Shown here: positions 44,950-53,933 of the stretch, piece by piece | Position numbering within the stretch: position 1 is the first letter of the stretch | Layout: each line of letters opens with the position of its first letter | DNA from: Bacteroidales bacterium | Lineage (GTDB): Bacteria > Bacteroidota > Bacteroidia > Bacteroidales > Bacteroidaceae | Direction: 5' to 3' | DNA length: 64,000 nt | NCBI GenBank assembly: GCA_015060905.1 | Contig: SUXQ01000006.1 | Span: 62,001 to 126,000 of the forward strand | Program-made: the position numbers and the translations under genes | Notes under the pieces: model-generated | The model's database searches: none | What the model saw: the letters and a program-made list of their open reading frames with translations, nothing else | Told to the model about the DNA's origin: nothing

Positions 44950-46464
44950 TTAAAATCTCACTCCAAAAGTAAAGATTAGTTTATTCTGAAAGTTTGAAAC
45001 TTCTGTTGCCGGCAGACTAAATTTCGGGTCTTTGTATGTATAGAAGTCCGCATTCTGCATCATACATTGGTAGGCGGCGTCAAAATACATACTCTTACCC
45101 CGATAGCCCAATCCTAAAGTAAACAGATTAGTATCTTTTGTATTTGTATAATCGGTGGCGGTTGTTGCCGAGCTTGGCGAAATATATTTCCACGCATCCT
45201 CTCTGAATGCCGATGAAATATAGTTATAACCGAAACGCATGCTGAGGTTGTCGTCGAGTCGCATTTCCGCACCCAGACGCAGAATATGCTGGGTCTTCAT
45301 GTTGCTCTCAAATTCCTCTTCCATTGCGGGCATTTCTGTACCATCGTCATACTCCATATTTGCCGACGAGTAGTCCACTAATTCATATTCGGCGTTCAAG
45401 GCAAGGTAATTGTCGAATGTGTAGCCGGCACTTACGTTCATACGCCACGGCGAGCTTACATTATAATCGACAATATAATCTTCGCCGTAAGCTTCGGGCC
45501 AATAAGTTGCCATTTCTCTGTATTCTCCATCAATTTCGGGGCCGGCAATATAAGCGTTGCTATATTCCGTTAATTTATAGTATGCGGGCAGGTGAAACGC
45601 AAGTCCCACGCGGAAAGGTGAATATTCAAACGGACGCAAAATAGCTCCAAGCTTTACGTCGAAGCCCGAGCCTTCGGTCTTTTGCCAATTATCGAGCATG
45701 TAAATTTCTCCATAATCATCATATTCGCTGTATATTGATGAACGCTGATAATCAACATACTGCATGCCTATTGTCGCTCCCAAATACAGCCTGTCGTCTA
45801 TGTTGCACGAGAGGTTAAAATCAATTTGGTCCACTCCTCCTTTATCCTTGCTGAAGAATGTTGCGTCGGTAGGCAGATAGTTTATTCCCCCTTCATCGTC
45901 GAGCAGTCCCGCATCGGCAGCCAACAAAGGCAACCATGCGTAGCGCGGGTTCCAATATGAGTCGCTTGTAATGTTGCTAAGGTCGGGCAGACTATTATCG
46001 TAAAGATTCTGTATCTGATACTGTTGCGAATAGTCTCCATCGTACCATCCGTTCATGGCAAACTCTTTGCGAAAGTTGTTACGGTGGGTGTAATTTATTC
46101 CAATATTTACGTATTTAAGCGATTCCCCGCCGACGTGTCCCGAAAATACAATGCCTATATTGTCGAACGAAAAGTTTACATTGTCCTTGCTCAACGACGA
46201 GCCTAAAAAGTCGGCCTTAGTGTTTAGAAAGTTCAGCGAGGCTGTTGCTGCAAAGTCGTTACTGCGGTAGATTCCTATTCCCGCAGGGTTGGATGACATT
46301 GATGAAATATCGCCGCCGAGGGCACTCATGGCTCCTCCCATGCCCACGAAACGTGCCGTTCCTGTAAGTTCGGGGCTGAACAAAGGTGTTACGTTGTATG
46401 TGCTTTGCGCACTCAGTTGCATTGCTACTGCAAACAATGCCAATATGTTTATTATTCGTTTCAT
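44950..46464 (-). CDS. OmpP1/FadL-like outer-membrane transport protein
   Basis: A 504-residue outer-membrane protein with a signal peptide (MKRIINILALFAVAMQLSAQ). The N-terminal region of the mature protein (ARFVGMGGAMSALGGDISSM, SNPAGIGIYRS) matches the FadL/OmpP1 pattern that forms the plug, and the rest is aromatic-rich beta-barrel ending LIFTFGVRF. FadL proteins carry hydrophobic compounds; the substrate here is unknown. It follows two low-complexity secreted proteins on the same strand (110-base gap). Its signal peptide is about 80% identical at DNA level to that of the upstream Asn-rich repeat gene. Confidence 0.78.
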   Translation of the reverse strand: MKRIINILALFAVAMQLSAQSTYNVTPLFSPELTGTARFVGMGGAMSALGGDISSMSSNPAGIGIYRSNDFAATASLNFLNTKADFLGSSLSKDNVNFSFDNIGIVFSGHVGGESLKYVNIGINYTHRNNFRKEFAMNGWYDGDYSQQYQIQNLYDNSLPDLSNITSDSYWNPRYAWLPLLAADAGLLDDEGGINYLPTDATFFSKDKGGVDQIDFNLSCNIDDRLYLGATIGMQYVDYQRSSIYSEYDDYGEIYMLDNWQKTEGSGFDVKLGAILRPFEYSPFRVGLAFHLPAYYKLTEYSNAYIAGPEIDGEYREMATYWPEAYGEDYIVDYNVSSPWRMNVSAGYTFDNYLALNAEYELVDYSSANMEYDDGTEMPAMEEEFESNMKTQHILRLGAEMRLDDNLSMRFGYNYISSAFREDAWKYISPSSATTATDYTNTKDTNLFTLGLGYRGKSMYFDAAYQCMMQNADFYTYKDPKFSLPATEVSNFQNKLIFTFGVRF

Positions 46465-46574
46465 CTTCGTGATGTTGTTTGTTAGAGACTTTTACTTCTT
46501 GTGGAGGTGTTGTAAACTAATAATAAAATTTCCATTCGATGGTTGTTCAGTTTCGGCCTTTTTTGTGGTATTGT

Positions 46575-47270
46575 TTATTTTACCCTCTTTTGCTGAGTCG
46601 CGTCGCGGGTGGCGCGTCCAACGTTCTTGTTATTGTTGCTTTTTGCGTTTCTTATTCTTGTACTGTTATTGTTGTTTGTATTTTCAACATTCTTGTTATT
46701 GTTGCTTTTTACAGCGTTTTTTATTCTTGTGCTATTGCTGTTGTTTGTATTTTTAATACTCTTGTTATTGTTGCTTTTTACGGCGTTTTTTATTCTTGTG
46801 CTTGAGTTATTGCTGTTCTCTTGCTTAATGGTTTTGTTGTTCTGTACAGCGTTTTTTATTCTTGTACTTGAGTTATTGCTGTTCTCTTGCTTAATGGTTT
46901 TGTTGTTCTGTACAGTGTTTTTTATTCTTGTGCTTGAGTTATTGCTGTTCTCTTGCTTAATGGTTTTGTTGTTGTTCTGTACAGCGTTTTTTATTCTTAG
47001 GCTTGAGTTGTTGCTGTTCTCTTGTTTAATGGTTTTGTTGTTGTTCTGTACAGCGTTTTTTATTCTTGTGCTATTACTGTTGTTTGTATTTTCAATATTC
47101 TTGTTATTGTTGCTTTTTACGGCGTTTTTTATCTTTAAACTTGTATTGTTGTTTGTTACTTCAATATTCTTATTTTTATTGTTTTCTACTGCGTTTTTTA
47201 TAACCAGTCCTTGTGCATTAAGTTGCATTGCTATTATAATCAGTGCAAGTGCGTTTATTATTCGTTTCAT
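46575..47270 (-). CDS. Secreted Asn-rich protein made of 22-23-residue tandem repeats
   Basis: A 231-residue protein: signal peptide (MKRIINALALIIIAMQLNAQ), then nine tandem repeats to the C-terminus. The repeats start IKNAV and come in two types, one with KSNNNKNIENTNNSNSTR and one with QNNNKTIKQENSNNSSTR. The four QNN-type units are contiguous and flanked by KSN-type units. The tail is GRATRDATQQKRVK. No known family is recognised. It lies 37 bases after the W/Y/H-rich gene, whose C-terminal part contains a similar segment (TNNAVRENNNTNVKRN), and 110 bases before the FadL-like gene, whose signal peptide it shares. The plus-strand open frame over the same bases (46609-47286) is a shadow. Confidence 0.7.
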   Translation of the reverse strand: MKRIINALALIIIAMQLNAQGLVIKNAVENNKNKNIEVTNNNTSLKIKNAVKSNNNKNIENTNNSNSTRIKNAVQNNNKTIKQENSNNSSLRIKNAVQNNNKTIKQENSNNSSTRIKNTVQNNKTIKQENSNNSSTRIKNAVQNNKTIKQENSNNSSTRIKNAVKSNNNKSIKNTNNSNSTRIKNAVKSNNNKNVENTNNNNSTRIRNAKSNNNKNVGRATRDATQQKRVK

Positions 47271-47307
47271 ATTAATGTGTTTTTAATTAATGATTCTTAT
47301 TTATCTG

Positions 47308-48639
47308 TTATCTGCGTCCGCCACCGCTGCGTCCTCCGCTGCTGCGTGAGCTTCCGCCACTGCTGCGTCCTCCGCCACCCGAGAAGTTGCTACCGCGTGA
47401 TTGGCTGCCTATCGTCGAGCGTGAATTATTGTTTCTGCTGCCACTGTTGTTGCTGCGCGATACGTTCGAACGATTCTCTGTTCGGTTGTTGTTATACGAC
47501 GAACGGTTGTTTCTCTTGCTATTGCTGTTGGTTTTTACCTCTTTTTGTCGGGTAGTGCTACTGTTATTGCGCTTAACATTAGTGTTGTTATTTTCGCGTA
47601 CAGCATTATTTGTTCTTGTGTTTGTACCTCTATTATTGTTTACTCTTGTGCTGTTATTTGTTCGTTCAATATTGCTATTGTTACGGGTGCGTTCGTTTGT
47701 AACTCCGTTACGTGTAACATTGGTGCGAGTGCTGCTGGGGCGGTCGTATACTCGTTGGGCGTTATTCGTGCGACGAACGGTGCGGTCGCTTTGTGCAGAT
47801 GCACTTCTGTTGTTACGTGCAACTGTTCCTGCGCGAACGCCAGCGTCGGCTCGTGACGGACCTGTTGCACGGGGAACATAACCTGTGCGTCCGCCTCCGT
47901 TGCGATTACTGTAAACAGCCTCGCGGTAACCTCCGTTGAACGAGTGGCGCCAACCGCCTATGTAGTGTCCATGATGATGGTGAATGCCACCGATAGGATA
48001 ATAAGGGTAGCACCAATGTGGATGATGGTAACCTATGTTCCAATACCACGATGAGTGTCCCCAGCCAAACGAAAATCCCCATCCGCAGCCTGTGTACCAA
48101 CTCCACGAGGGTGAATACCAGGGTGAAACATATATAGACGAGTAGCTGTAATCGGGATAAACGTCCCAATAAATTCCATCGTCGTAAATTGTCCAATTAT
48201 CAAGGCCGCAGTTGTAGACTACGTCCCAATAGAGGGGGCTGCTGAGCACTACTGCTCGGCGGGGGCTGTGGAAACGTACGATGCGGCTCGAATATGTATA
48301 ATCGGCGTCGCTTGCAGGCTCGTCGATGTACTCCTCTTCGTAAACTTCTTCTTCGGCATACTCTTGCTCGGTCGAATATGTAGAAGTTGTCGAGCGGCGG
48401 TTGTACGCATCCTCGTCAATGCCGTTTACAATATTGCTTTTCTGCCCTATTCTTACGACGCTTGTGCCATTTTGTGTGGCGTTTGTAGCGGGATCAATTT
48501 TAACGGTGTTACTGCTTGTTGTTGCCTTAACCTCCTTTTTTACTTTCTTCTTTGTGGGTACATAATACAAATCATCGACCTGTGCCATTATTCCCGCCGG
48601 AAGAACAAGCATCATCAATATAAAAATAATCTGTTTCAT
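47308..48639 (-). CDS. Secreted low-complexity protein: Trp/Tyr/His-rich core and Arg/Asn/Ser/Gly tail
   Basis: A 443-residue protein with a signal peptide (MKQIIFILMMLVLPAGIMAQ). Residues about 20-110 are charged and acidic in part (EQEYAEEEVYEEEYIDE). Residues about 130-235 are strikingly aromatic (SPWYSPSWSWYTGCGWGFSF, GYHHPHWCYPYYPIGGIHHH). The last 200 residues are Arg/Asn/Ser/Thr repeats ending in Gly/Ser/Arg (GGGGRSSGGSSRSSGGRSGG). I know of no function; similar uncharacterised proteins occur in Bacteroidales. The composition suggests disorder, metal or polyanion binding, or surface assembly. It is the first gene of a probable unit with the Asn-rich repeat gene and the FadL-like gene. 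Confidence 0.7.
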   Translation of the reverse strand: MKQIIFILMMLVLPAGIMAQVDDLYYVPTKKKVKKEVKATTSSNTVKIDPATNATQNGTSVVRIGQKSNIVNGIDEDAYNRRSTTSTYSTEQEYAEEEVYEEEYIDEPASDADYTYSSRIVRFHSPRRAVVLSSPLYWDVVYNCGLDNWTIYDDGIYWDVYPDYSYSSIYVSPWYSPSWSWYTGCGWGFSFGWGHSSWYWNIGYHHPHWCYPYYPIGGIHHHHGHYIGGWRHSFNGGYREAVYSNRNGGGRTGYVPRATGPSRADAGVRAGTVARNNRSASAQSDRTVRRTNNAQRVYDRPSSTRTNVTRNGVTNERTRNNSNIERTNNSTRVNNNRGTNTRTNNAVRENNNTNVKRNNSSTTRQKEVKTNSNSKRNNRSSYNNNRTENRSNVSRSNNSGSRNNNSRSTIGSQSRGSNFSGGGGRSSGGSSRSSGGRSGGGRR

Positions 48640-48685
48640 ATATCCTTATTTTATAGTGTTAATAATCGTTTGCAATATTCCTGTT

Positions 48686-48713
48686 GCGAAGATAGTGCAA
48701 ACTTTTGTGCAAA
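48686..48713 (-). promoter_or_regulatory. Probable promoter of the W/Y/H-rich gene unit
   Basis: The minus strand reads TTTGCACTATCTTCGC ending at 48686, close to the btuB and DUF4831 promoters but with TCGC in place of TTGC. A TTTG at 48710-48713 gives only a 15-base spacer, so the -33 assignment is uncertain. Confidence 0.5.
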
Positions 48714-48769
48714 AAAGGGGAATTTTCCTAATTTGCGGGGGAAATTTCCTATAATGTTTTTTTTATTGG

Positions 48770-51259
48770 TTACTCGACTAAAAGTTCCAGTATTCCTACG
48801 GCTGCATCTTTCTGAGGGGTAGCGTATATTCGCAACTTGTCAGTCTCGACATTTCCTTTGAAATTTACCTTGTTGAAACAATCGCCCGCAGTGCCGAATT
48901 TTCCCGATGCGACGGGTGTATATTTATTATATTTCCCATCGGCATAATATTCTGCGTGCCATTTTACAGGTAGTTTCACTCCGCCATTGTCGTTGTACCA
49001 ATATATAGAGACTGATTTTATTGGTGACTTTTTCTTCAAGGTAATATCAATCTGCTGCTCCTTGCCCAACTGCGGCCAGCTTGTCCAGCGTGGAATGCTC
49101 GTGTCGGCCGAACTTGTGGGCCGTTTGCCGTCGGCAACGGCAGTCTCTTGGTCGTGTGCGTATGTGAACGATGCTCTTACGTCGGCTATATTTCCTGTGA
49201 GCATTGTCACGCTGTTGCGCACTGTGGCTGCGTCGCGTGCGAACCATACGTTCATCTTCTTATAGTCGCCGCGATTGTTCCACGCATAGTAGGGGATGAG
49301 CGTCAGTGTGGCTTTTTCCTCTTCGCTGTCTGTGGCGGCTGCGGCCTCAATCTTTATGGTTGGGATATTTTTCAATATTCCCTCTGCGAGGGTGCTTATA
49401 TTCTCTTTTGTCTCTGTGTCGGCAATAAAATATTGCGATACGGGGAATTTATTGTCTGCCTCTTCGGCGCAATAGACAAGCGGACCACGTGTCACGCATA
49501 CACGGTTGCTGTCGGCCTTTACACGTTCGTCGGCTACCGACATACGCATGGACATTGGCAGGTTAAGCTCCACAGTGTCGCCCTTTTTCCATCTGCGACG
49601 GATGGGCAGGAATCCGTCCACTGCATTGTTCTTTACAATTTTATCGTTTATTGTGACGCTTGCCTTGTCCGGGGCATTGTCGGCGTAAGTATATAGTTTG
49701 CCCGCTACGAAACTACTGTCTCCGCACCATGTGGGTATACGCATCCACAGTGTAAATTCTTCATTTTCGCATGTGGGGGTAACATTTATCGTCACTTTTC
49801 CGTCGAATGGGTAGTCGGTCTTTTGTTCAAGTTTAACGTTGCCGCTTTTCAGGGGAATTTCCACGTTGCTGCCGGCGTATAGCGCACAGAAAATATCATC
49901 GTCGGTGTGCGAATATATCATGCCCGATACTTGCGGAATGAGGCGTGCGAGGTTCGACGGGCAGCATGCAGTGCCGAACCACGGCGAGCGTCCCGAATGT
50001 CCTACATTGAATGCTTTGCGACCGTCTGCCTCCAGCGGATTAACATAGAAGAATTTGTTGCCCTCGAGGTTTACCCCTGCAAGTACATTATTATATAGTG
50101 AAACTTCGGCAACGTCTACATATTTTGCGTCGCCCGACATTAGGAACATACGGTAGTTGAAAAGAACATTGCCCACAGCCGAGCATGTTTCATTGTAGGT
50201 GTCCTTGTTGGGAAGCACATATTCGGGCCCGAATCCTTCAATGTTGCGCACTGCGCCCAATCCTCCGGTAATGTGCATCTTTTTGTCTACAATGTCGTGC
50301 CATACAGCCTCAAGAGCAGGAATGAGGGTCGTGTCGCCGGCTATGGCTGCAACATCGGCCATTCCCGAGTATAAATATGTGGCGCGAACAGCATGTCCCA
50401 CCGCAGTTTTCTGTTCGCGGGCAGGAAGATGCTGTTGGGCATAATCGGCGGCTCTTATGCTTTTTCCTTCGGGGCTGAATGTTACTCCGCGAATGTCTAT
50501 GAAGCGTTTGGCCATGTTAAGATAGAGTGTGTCGCCCGTTACACGATACATTTTTACAAGCGCAAGCTCAATCTCTTGATGGCCCGGAGCTTGGTTCACA
50601 GGCTTTCCATCGTTGTAGGCAGGGTCGCCTTCGAAGAATACCTTGTTAATGTGGCGCGCGCTCTTTTCGGCAACATCCAACCATTTGCGTTTGCCCGTTG
50701 CCTGATAGTAGGCTATTGCTCCTTCGTACATGTGCCCCATATTGTAAAGCTCGTGGCTGAAAAGTACGTTGGAGTAGGGGCGGTCGCCTGTTCCCCATTT
50801 ATTGTCGGGGTTGCGCATCCACTCGGCAACCTGATGATATTCGTACAGATAGCCATCGTCGGCCTGTGCATCGGCAATTACATCTATTATTTCGTCCATC
50901 TGTTTTTCGAGATTCTCGTCTTTCTCGAGTGTCAGCAGATAGGCTGCTCCCTCCATCACTTTGAACAGGTCGGACGACACGTAAAGGGCAAGAGGTATTA
51001 GTTTCTCCTCTTTTTCTCCTTTTATATATGCTGCCGTGCGTCGCAGATTCTCTACGGCAGTCTCGGTCTTTTGCAGTGCAAAGGGTACGAGCGTCTTTTT
51101 CTGTATCTGCAATCGAGGCAACCAGAAGTTGTCGTTCAGTGTAACTTTTTCAAACGATACGGGCGTCAGCGCCTCGTCTACTTTGGTAATATTATTGTTA
51201 CAGGCTGTCAGTGTGGTGGTTGCTATTATGACCGCCGGCAGAATGTTACGTATTTTCAT
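48770..51259 (-). CDS. GH127 family beta-L-arabinofuranosidase lipoprotein
   Basis: An 829-residue lipoprotein (lipobox TLTAC) of the DUF1680/GH127 family. The (alpha/alpha)6 barrel occupies about 35-480, with NETCSAVGNVLFNYRM and WFGTACCPSNLARLIPQ. The conserved Glu and Cys of the first and the double Cys of the second correspond to the zinc ligands and nucleophilic cysteine of GH127. Beta-sandwich domains follow, and a further C-terminal domain (about 700-829, SADTSIPRWTSWPQ) is F5/8-type-like. It removes beta-L-arabinofuranose from plant glycans or glycoproteins. It is a single-gene unit with a palindrome at its predicted start site. Confidence 0.88.
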   Translation of the reverse strand: MKIRNILPAVIIATTTLTACNNNITKVDEALTPVSFEKVTLNDNFWLPRLQIQKKTLVPFALQKTETAVENLRRTAAYIKGEKEEKLIPLALYVSSDLFKVMEGAAYLLTLEKDENLEKQMDEIIDVIADAQADDGYLYEYHQVAEWMRNPDNKWGTGDRPYSNVLFSHELYNMGHMYEGAIAYYQATGKRKWLDVAEKSARHINKVFFEGDPAYNDGKPVNQAPGHQEIELALVKMYRVTGDTLYLNMAKRFIDIRGVTFSPEGKSIRAADYAQQHLPAREQKTAVGHAVRATYLYSGMADVAAIAGDTTLIPALEAVWHDIVDKKMHITGGLGAVRNIEGFGPEYVLPNKDTYNETCSAVGNVLFNYRMFLMSGDAKYVDVAEVSLYNNVLAGVNLEGNKFFYVNPLEADGRKAFNVGHSGRSPWFGTACCPSNLARLIPQVSGMIYSHTDDDIFCALYAGSNVEIPLKSGNVKLEQKTDYPFDGKVTINVTPTCENEEFTLWMRIPTWCGDSSFVAGKLYTYADNAPDKASVTINDKIVKNNAVDGFLPIRRRWKKGDTVELNLPMSMRMSVADERVKADSNRVCVTRGPLVYCAEEADNKFPVSQYFIADTETKENISTLAEGILKNIPTIKIEAAAATDSEEEKATLTLIPYYAWNNRGDYKKMNVWFARDAATVRNSVTMLTGNIADVRASFTYAHDQETAVADGKRPTSSADTSIPRWTSWPQLGKEQQIDITLKKKSPIKSVSIYWYNDNGGVKLPVKWHAEYYADGKYNKYTPVASGKFGTAGDCFNKVNFKGNVETDKLRIYATPQKDAAVGILELLVE

Positions 51260-51285
51260 AGTTGTGTATCTTTTGTTTGTTCTAT

Positions 51286-51310
51286 TTGCAACATTTATGT
51301 TGCAAAGTTA
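51286..51310 (-). promoter_or_regulatory. Promoter -7 box with an overlapping 20-base palindrome (GH127 gene)
   Basis: TAACTTTGC (51302-51310, minus strand) is a good -7 box; the -33 side is poor. The palindrome TTGCAACAT-TT-ATGTTGCAA (51286-51305) covers the expected start site, so it could be an operator for a dimeric regulator. Confidence 0.5.
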
Positions 51311-51376
51311 TCTTTTTTTTATGAATGTGAACTAAAAAAACGATGCAATGTTTTTGTGTATAAACAGTTTATATTT

Positions 51377-52423
51377 ATGAATTACGGCATTAGTGTACTT
51401 TTCAGGGCCATTCCTGTGTTTATGGCACTTTTTTGTTTCTCGTTCGGGTCGTTTGTATACGAAGATAGTCTTTTCCCCGGTCGCCTTGTGGCAGGCCCTG
51501 TGCTTATAGCGTTGGGGGGAATATGTGTGGCGTTGTTTGCGACGGCGGCAACTATCATCCGGCAGATTATAAACAGTTACAATGTTGTTGCAAAATATGC
51601 TCTTCCAATTTTGGGCTACAGTGTGGCAATTATTACTTTTTTGTGTGGCCGGTGGTATATGCACGATGGTGATACTGCTGCTCATTTTGTTGCGGGACAC
51701 GTTATTTGCGGAATTTCTTTTATTGTGGCGTGTGTCTCTACAACCGCAGCAGTATCGACGCGTTTCATGCTTATTCCCGAGAATGCGGCGAGCAACGATG
51801 ATGTTTTTCCGGTAACGGCTTTTACCCCTGTGCAGGTGCGCATTTTCATTGGCATTGTGGCGACGATGGCTGCCGTTGCGTGGCTGTGGGCATTGTATCT
51901 GCTCTCTCGTGCGGCCGATGGTGACGCTTTTTATATTGCCGGGCATGTAATGTCGGGGCTTGCATGCGTGTGCACTTCTCTTGTGGCGTTGGTGGTTACC
52001 ATTTTGCGGCAAATTTGCAACAGGTTCGTCGAGAGTGACGGCCGACGTTACCCTTTTCTTGTCATTGCAATGGGTACGCTCGCGATTCTTTGGGGGCTTG
52101 TGGTGCTTGCAGGCAGGGTAACATCGTTGTCTGTGACGGGGTATATTATGATAGGGCTGGGGCTTGTCTGCTTCAGTATTTCGAGTAAGGTTATACTGCT
52201 CGCGGCTGTGTGGAGACGTACATTCAAGCTGGCGAACAGGATTCCGCTGATTCCTATATTTACTGCTTTTATATGCCTTTTTCTTTCGGCTTTTCTATTT
52301 GAGATGGCAAGCACGCATAGTGCCTATTTTGTTCCTGCGCGTGTGCTTGCAGGGCTGGGGGCAATCTGTTTCACACTCTTTTCTATTGTTAGTATTTTGG
52401 AAAGTGGAACTTCGGGAAAGTGA
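51377..52423 (+). CDS. DUF2776 family multi-pass membrane protein
   Basis: A 348-residue protein from the ATG at 51377 (MNYGISVLFRAIPVFMALFC); the open frame upstream is not coding-like. About ten membrane helices are arranged as an internal repeat whose units recur as FPGRLVAGPVLIALGGIC, FVAGHVICGISFIVACV, YIAGHVMSGLACVCTSL, VTGYIMIGLGLVCF and FVPARVLAGLGAICFTLF. The C-terminal part (FKLANRIPLIPIFTAFICLF) matches my recollection of DUF2776, which has no known function. It stands alone and is followed by a hairpin terminator. Confidence 0.7.
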   Translation: MNYGISVLFRAIPVFMALFCFSFGSFVYEDSLFPGRLVAGPVLIALGGICVALFATAATIIRQIINSYNVVAKYALPILGYSVAIITFLCGRWYMHDGDTAAHFVAGHVICGISFIVACVSTTAAVSTRFMLIPENAASNDDVFPVTAFTPVQVRIFIGIVATMAAVAWLWALYLLSRAADGDAFYIAGHVMSGLACVCTSLVALVVTILRQICNRFVESDGRRYPFLVIAMGTLAILWGLVVLAGRVTSLSVTGYIMIGLGLVCFSISSKVILLAAVWRRTFKLANRIPLIPIFTAFICLFLSAFLFEMASTHSAYFVPARVLAGLGAICFTLFSIVSILESGTSGK

Positions 52424-52525
52424 TTTTTCTTGTTGTCGGGCACGCTATCTTTTGTAAAAAAAACATAGCATAGACAAAATAAAAAGGAAAAAGTATAAGA
52501 AATAAACAATTTTTTTACTACATTT

Positions 52526-52557
52526 ACAACCGTTCAAAAAATGAGCGGTTGTTTTTT
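52526..52557 (+). terminator. Hairpin terminator or attenuator before the second oxidoreductase gene
   Basis: ACAACCGTTC pairs with GAGCGGTTGT (one G-T pair) and is followed by TTTTTTG. It lies 100 bases after the DUF2776 stop and 43 bases before the next start, so it could end the upstream transcript or attenuate the downstream one. Confidence 0.7.
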
Positions 52558-52599
52558 GTAACGACTGATTAAATATTTTTAATTTAATATATAAAAACT

Positions 52600-53910
52600 A
52601 TGAGCATTTCACGTAGAAACTTCTTGCGCTTTTCGGCATTGGGAGCATCGTCGTTGATTCTCCCCGACGCAGTGTCAGCAATAACTCCCGCTGCGAAAAA
52701 AAGTAAAAAAACAAGTGCCAACGACATTATTAACATTGGCTTTATAGGATTGGGACAGCAGGCTATTTACCTGATGAACGGTTTTATTACAATTCCCGAT
52801 GTACGTATCGTTGCAGCTTGTGATATTTATGATATTAAGCGCGACCGATTCGAACAGCGTGTGAACAAATATTACGCTGACAAAAAAATAAAGAACAAAC
52901 TGACAATGTATGTGCGCTACGAGGACCTGCTCGCACGTCAAGATATCGATGCAGTTGTTATCGCAACCCCCGACCATCAGCATGCACTTATGGCAATCGC
53001 TGCCTGCCGCGCCGGAAAGGACATCTATCTTGAAAAACCCATCACATTTACCATCTACGAGGGACAGCAACTTATAAAAGCCGTTCGCGAGAATACCCGC
53101 ATAGTTCAGGTTGGTAGCATGCAACGCTCAATGAAAGAGTTTATCCACGCAGCAAATGTTGTTCGCGAAGGACGTTTGGGTAAAGTATCGTTGATAAAAG
53201 CATACGTTGGTGACGGTCCCAAGCCCTACGACCTTCCCAAACAAGAGGTTCCCGCAGGCCTCGATTGGGACTTGTGGTTAGGTCCCTTGCCCGAGAAATT
53301 CCACTACAACCACCAGCTTAACCCGCTACTCACCCAGAATGGACACGACGAGTGCTGGGGCGCATGGCGTTGGTACCAAGGCATGGGCGGTGGCTTTACA
53401 ACCGACTGGGGCGCACACATGTTCGACGTTGCACAATGGTGCATCGGCAAGGACGGCTCTGGTCCTTCAGAGATTCTTCCTCCCTCGGCAAGTCCCTACG
53501 ACTGCCTCACTTTCCGTTACGACAATGGCATTGAAGTTGCACAGATGAGTTTCGGTCACGGACAGGCAGTGAAAGTTTACGGCGAGAATGGCTGGATAAT
53601 TGTTGGTCGCGGTAAATATCTTGCATCGTCGCCCGACCTTATGCCCAACAAGATGGACGAGCAGAAAGTTTACGAGACAAACGTACCCCACTATCAGAGC
53701 TTCATCGACAGCGTACGTTCGCGTCGCGACCCCAGCGTGCCCATCGAAACAGGTCACAGCTCATGCGTAATGTGTACACTCGGAAACATCGCCTACGAGC
53801 TTAACCGTCCTTTGCAGTGGAACCCCATCGTCGAGAAGTTCATGAACAACGACACAGAGGCAAACTCTAAACTGCACTACGACTATCGCAAACCCTATAA
53901 ACTCGACTAA
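52600..53910 (+). CDS. Exported Gfo/Idh/MocA family oxidoreductase (second copy)
   Basis: A 436-residue enzyme with a twin-arginine signal (SISRRNFLRFSALGASSLIL), a Rossmann fold (INIGFIGLGQQAIYLMNGF), the family motif LEKPITF and a substrate domain (GMGGGFTTDWGAHMFDVAQW). It is related to, but clearly diverged from, the copy at 5101-6393. Exported relatives oxidise sugar hydroxyls. Here it is a single-gene unit with no DUF1080 partner beside it. A strong hairpin terminator follows. Confidence 0.88.
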   Translation: MSISRRNFLRFSALGASSLILPDAVSAITPAAKKSKKTSANDIINIGFIGLGQQAIYLMNGFITIPDVRIVAACDIYDIKRDRFEQRVNKYYADKKIKNKLTMYVRYEDLLARQDIDAVVIATPDHQHALMAIAACRAGKDIYLEKPITFTIYEGQQLIKAVRENTRIVQVGSMQRSMKEFIHAANVVREGRLGKVSLIKAYVGDGPKPYDLPKQEVPAGLDWDLWLGPLPEKFHYNHQLNPLLTQNGHDECWGAWRWYQGMGGGFTTDWGAHMFDVAQWCIGKDGSGPSEILPPSASPYDCLTFRYDNGIEVAQMSFGHGQAVKVYGENGWIIVGRGKYLASSPDLMPNKMDEQKVYETNVPHYQSFIDSVRSRRDPSVPIETGHSSCVMCTLGNIAYELNRPLQWNPIVEKFMNNDTEANSKLHYDYRKPYKLD

Positions 53911-53933
53911 GAAAAACAAGTTTATACCTTATT

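Noticed and set aside
46609-47286. 225-codon plus-strand frame rich in Leu/Phe/Val, like a membrane protein
   Set aside because: It is the reverse complement of Asn/Lys/Thr repeat codons. The minus-strand frame has a genuine signal peptide and ordered repeats, so the hydrophobic reading is an artefact.
51071-51376. N-terminal extension of the DUF2776 protein
   Set aside because: The open frame runs back into the antisense of the GH127 start and has no family similarity; the ATG at 51377 opens directly into the conserved first helix.
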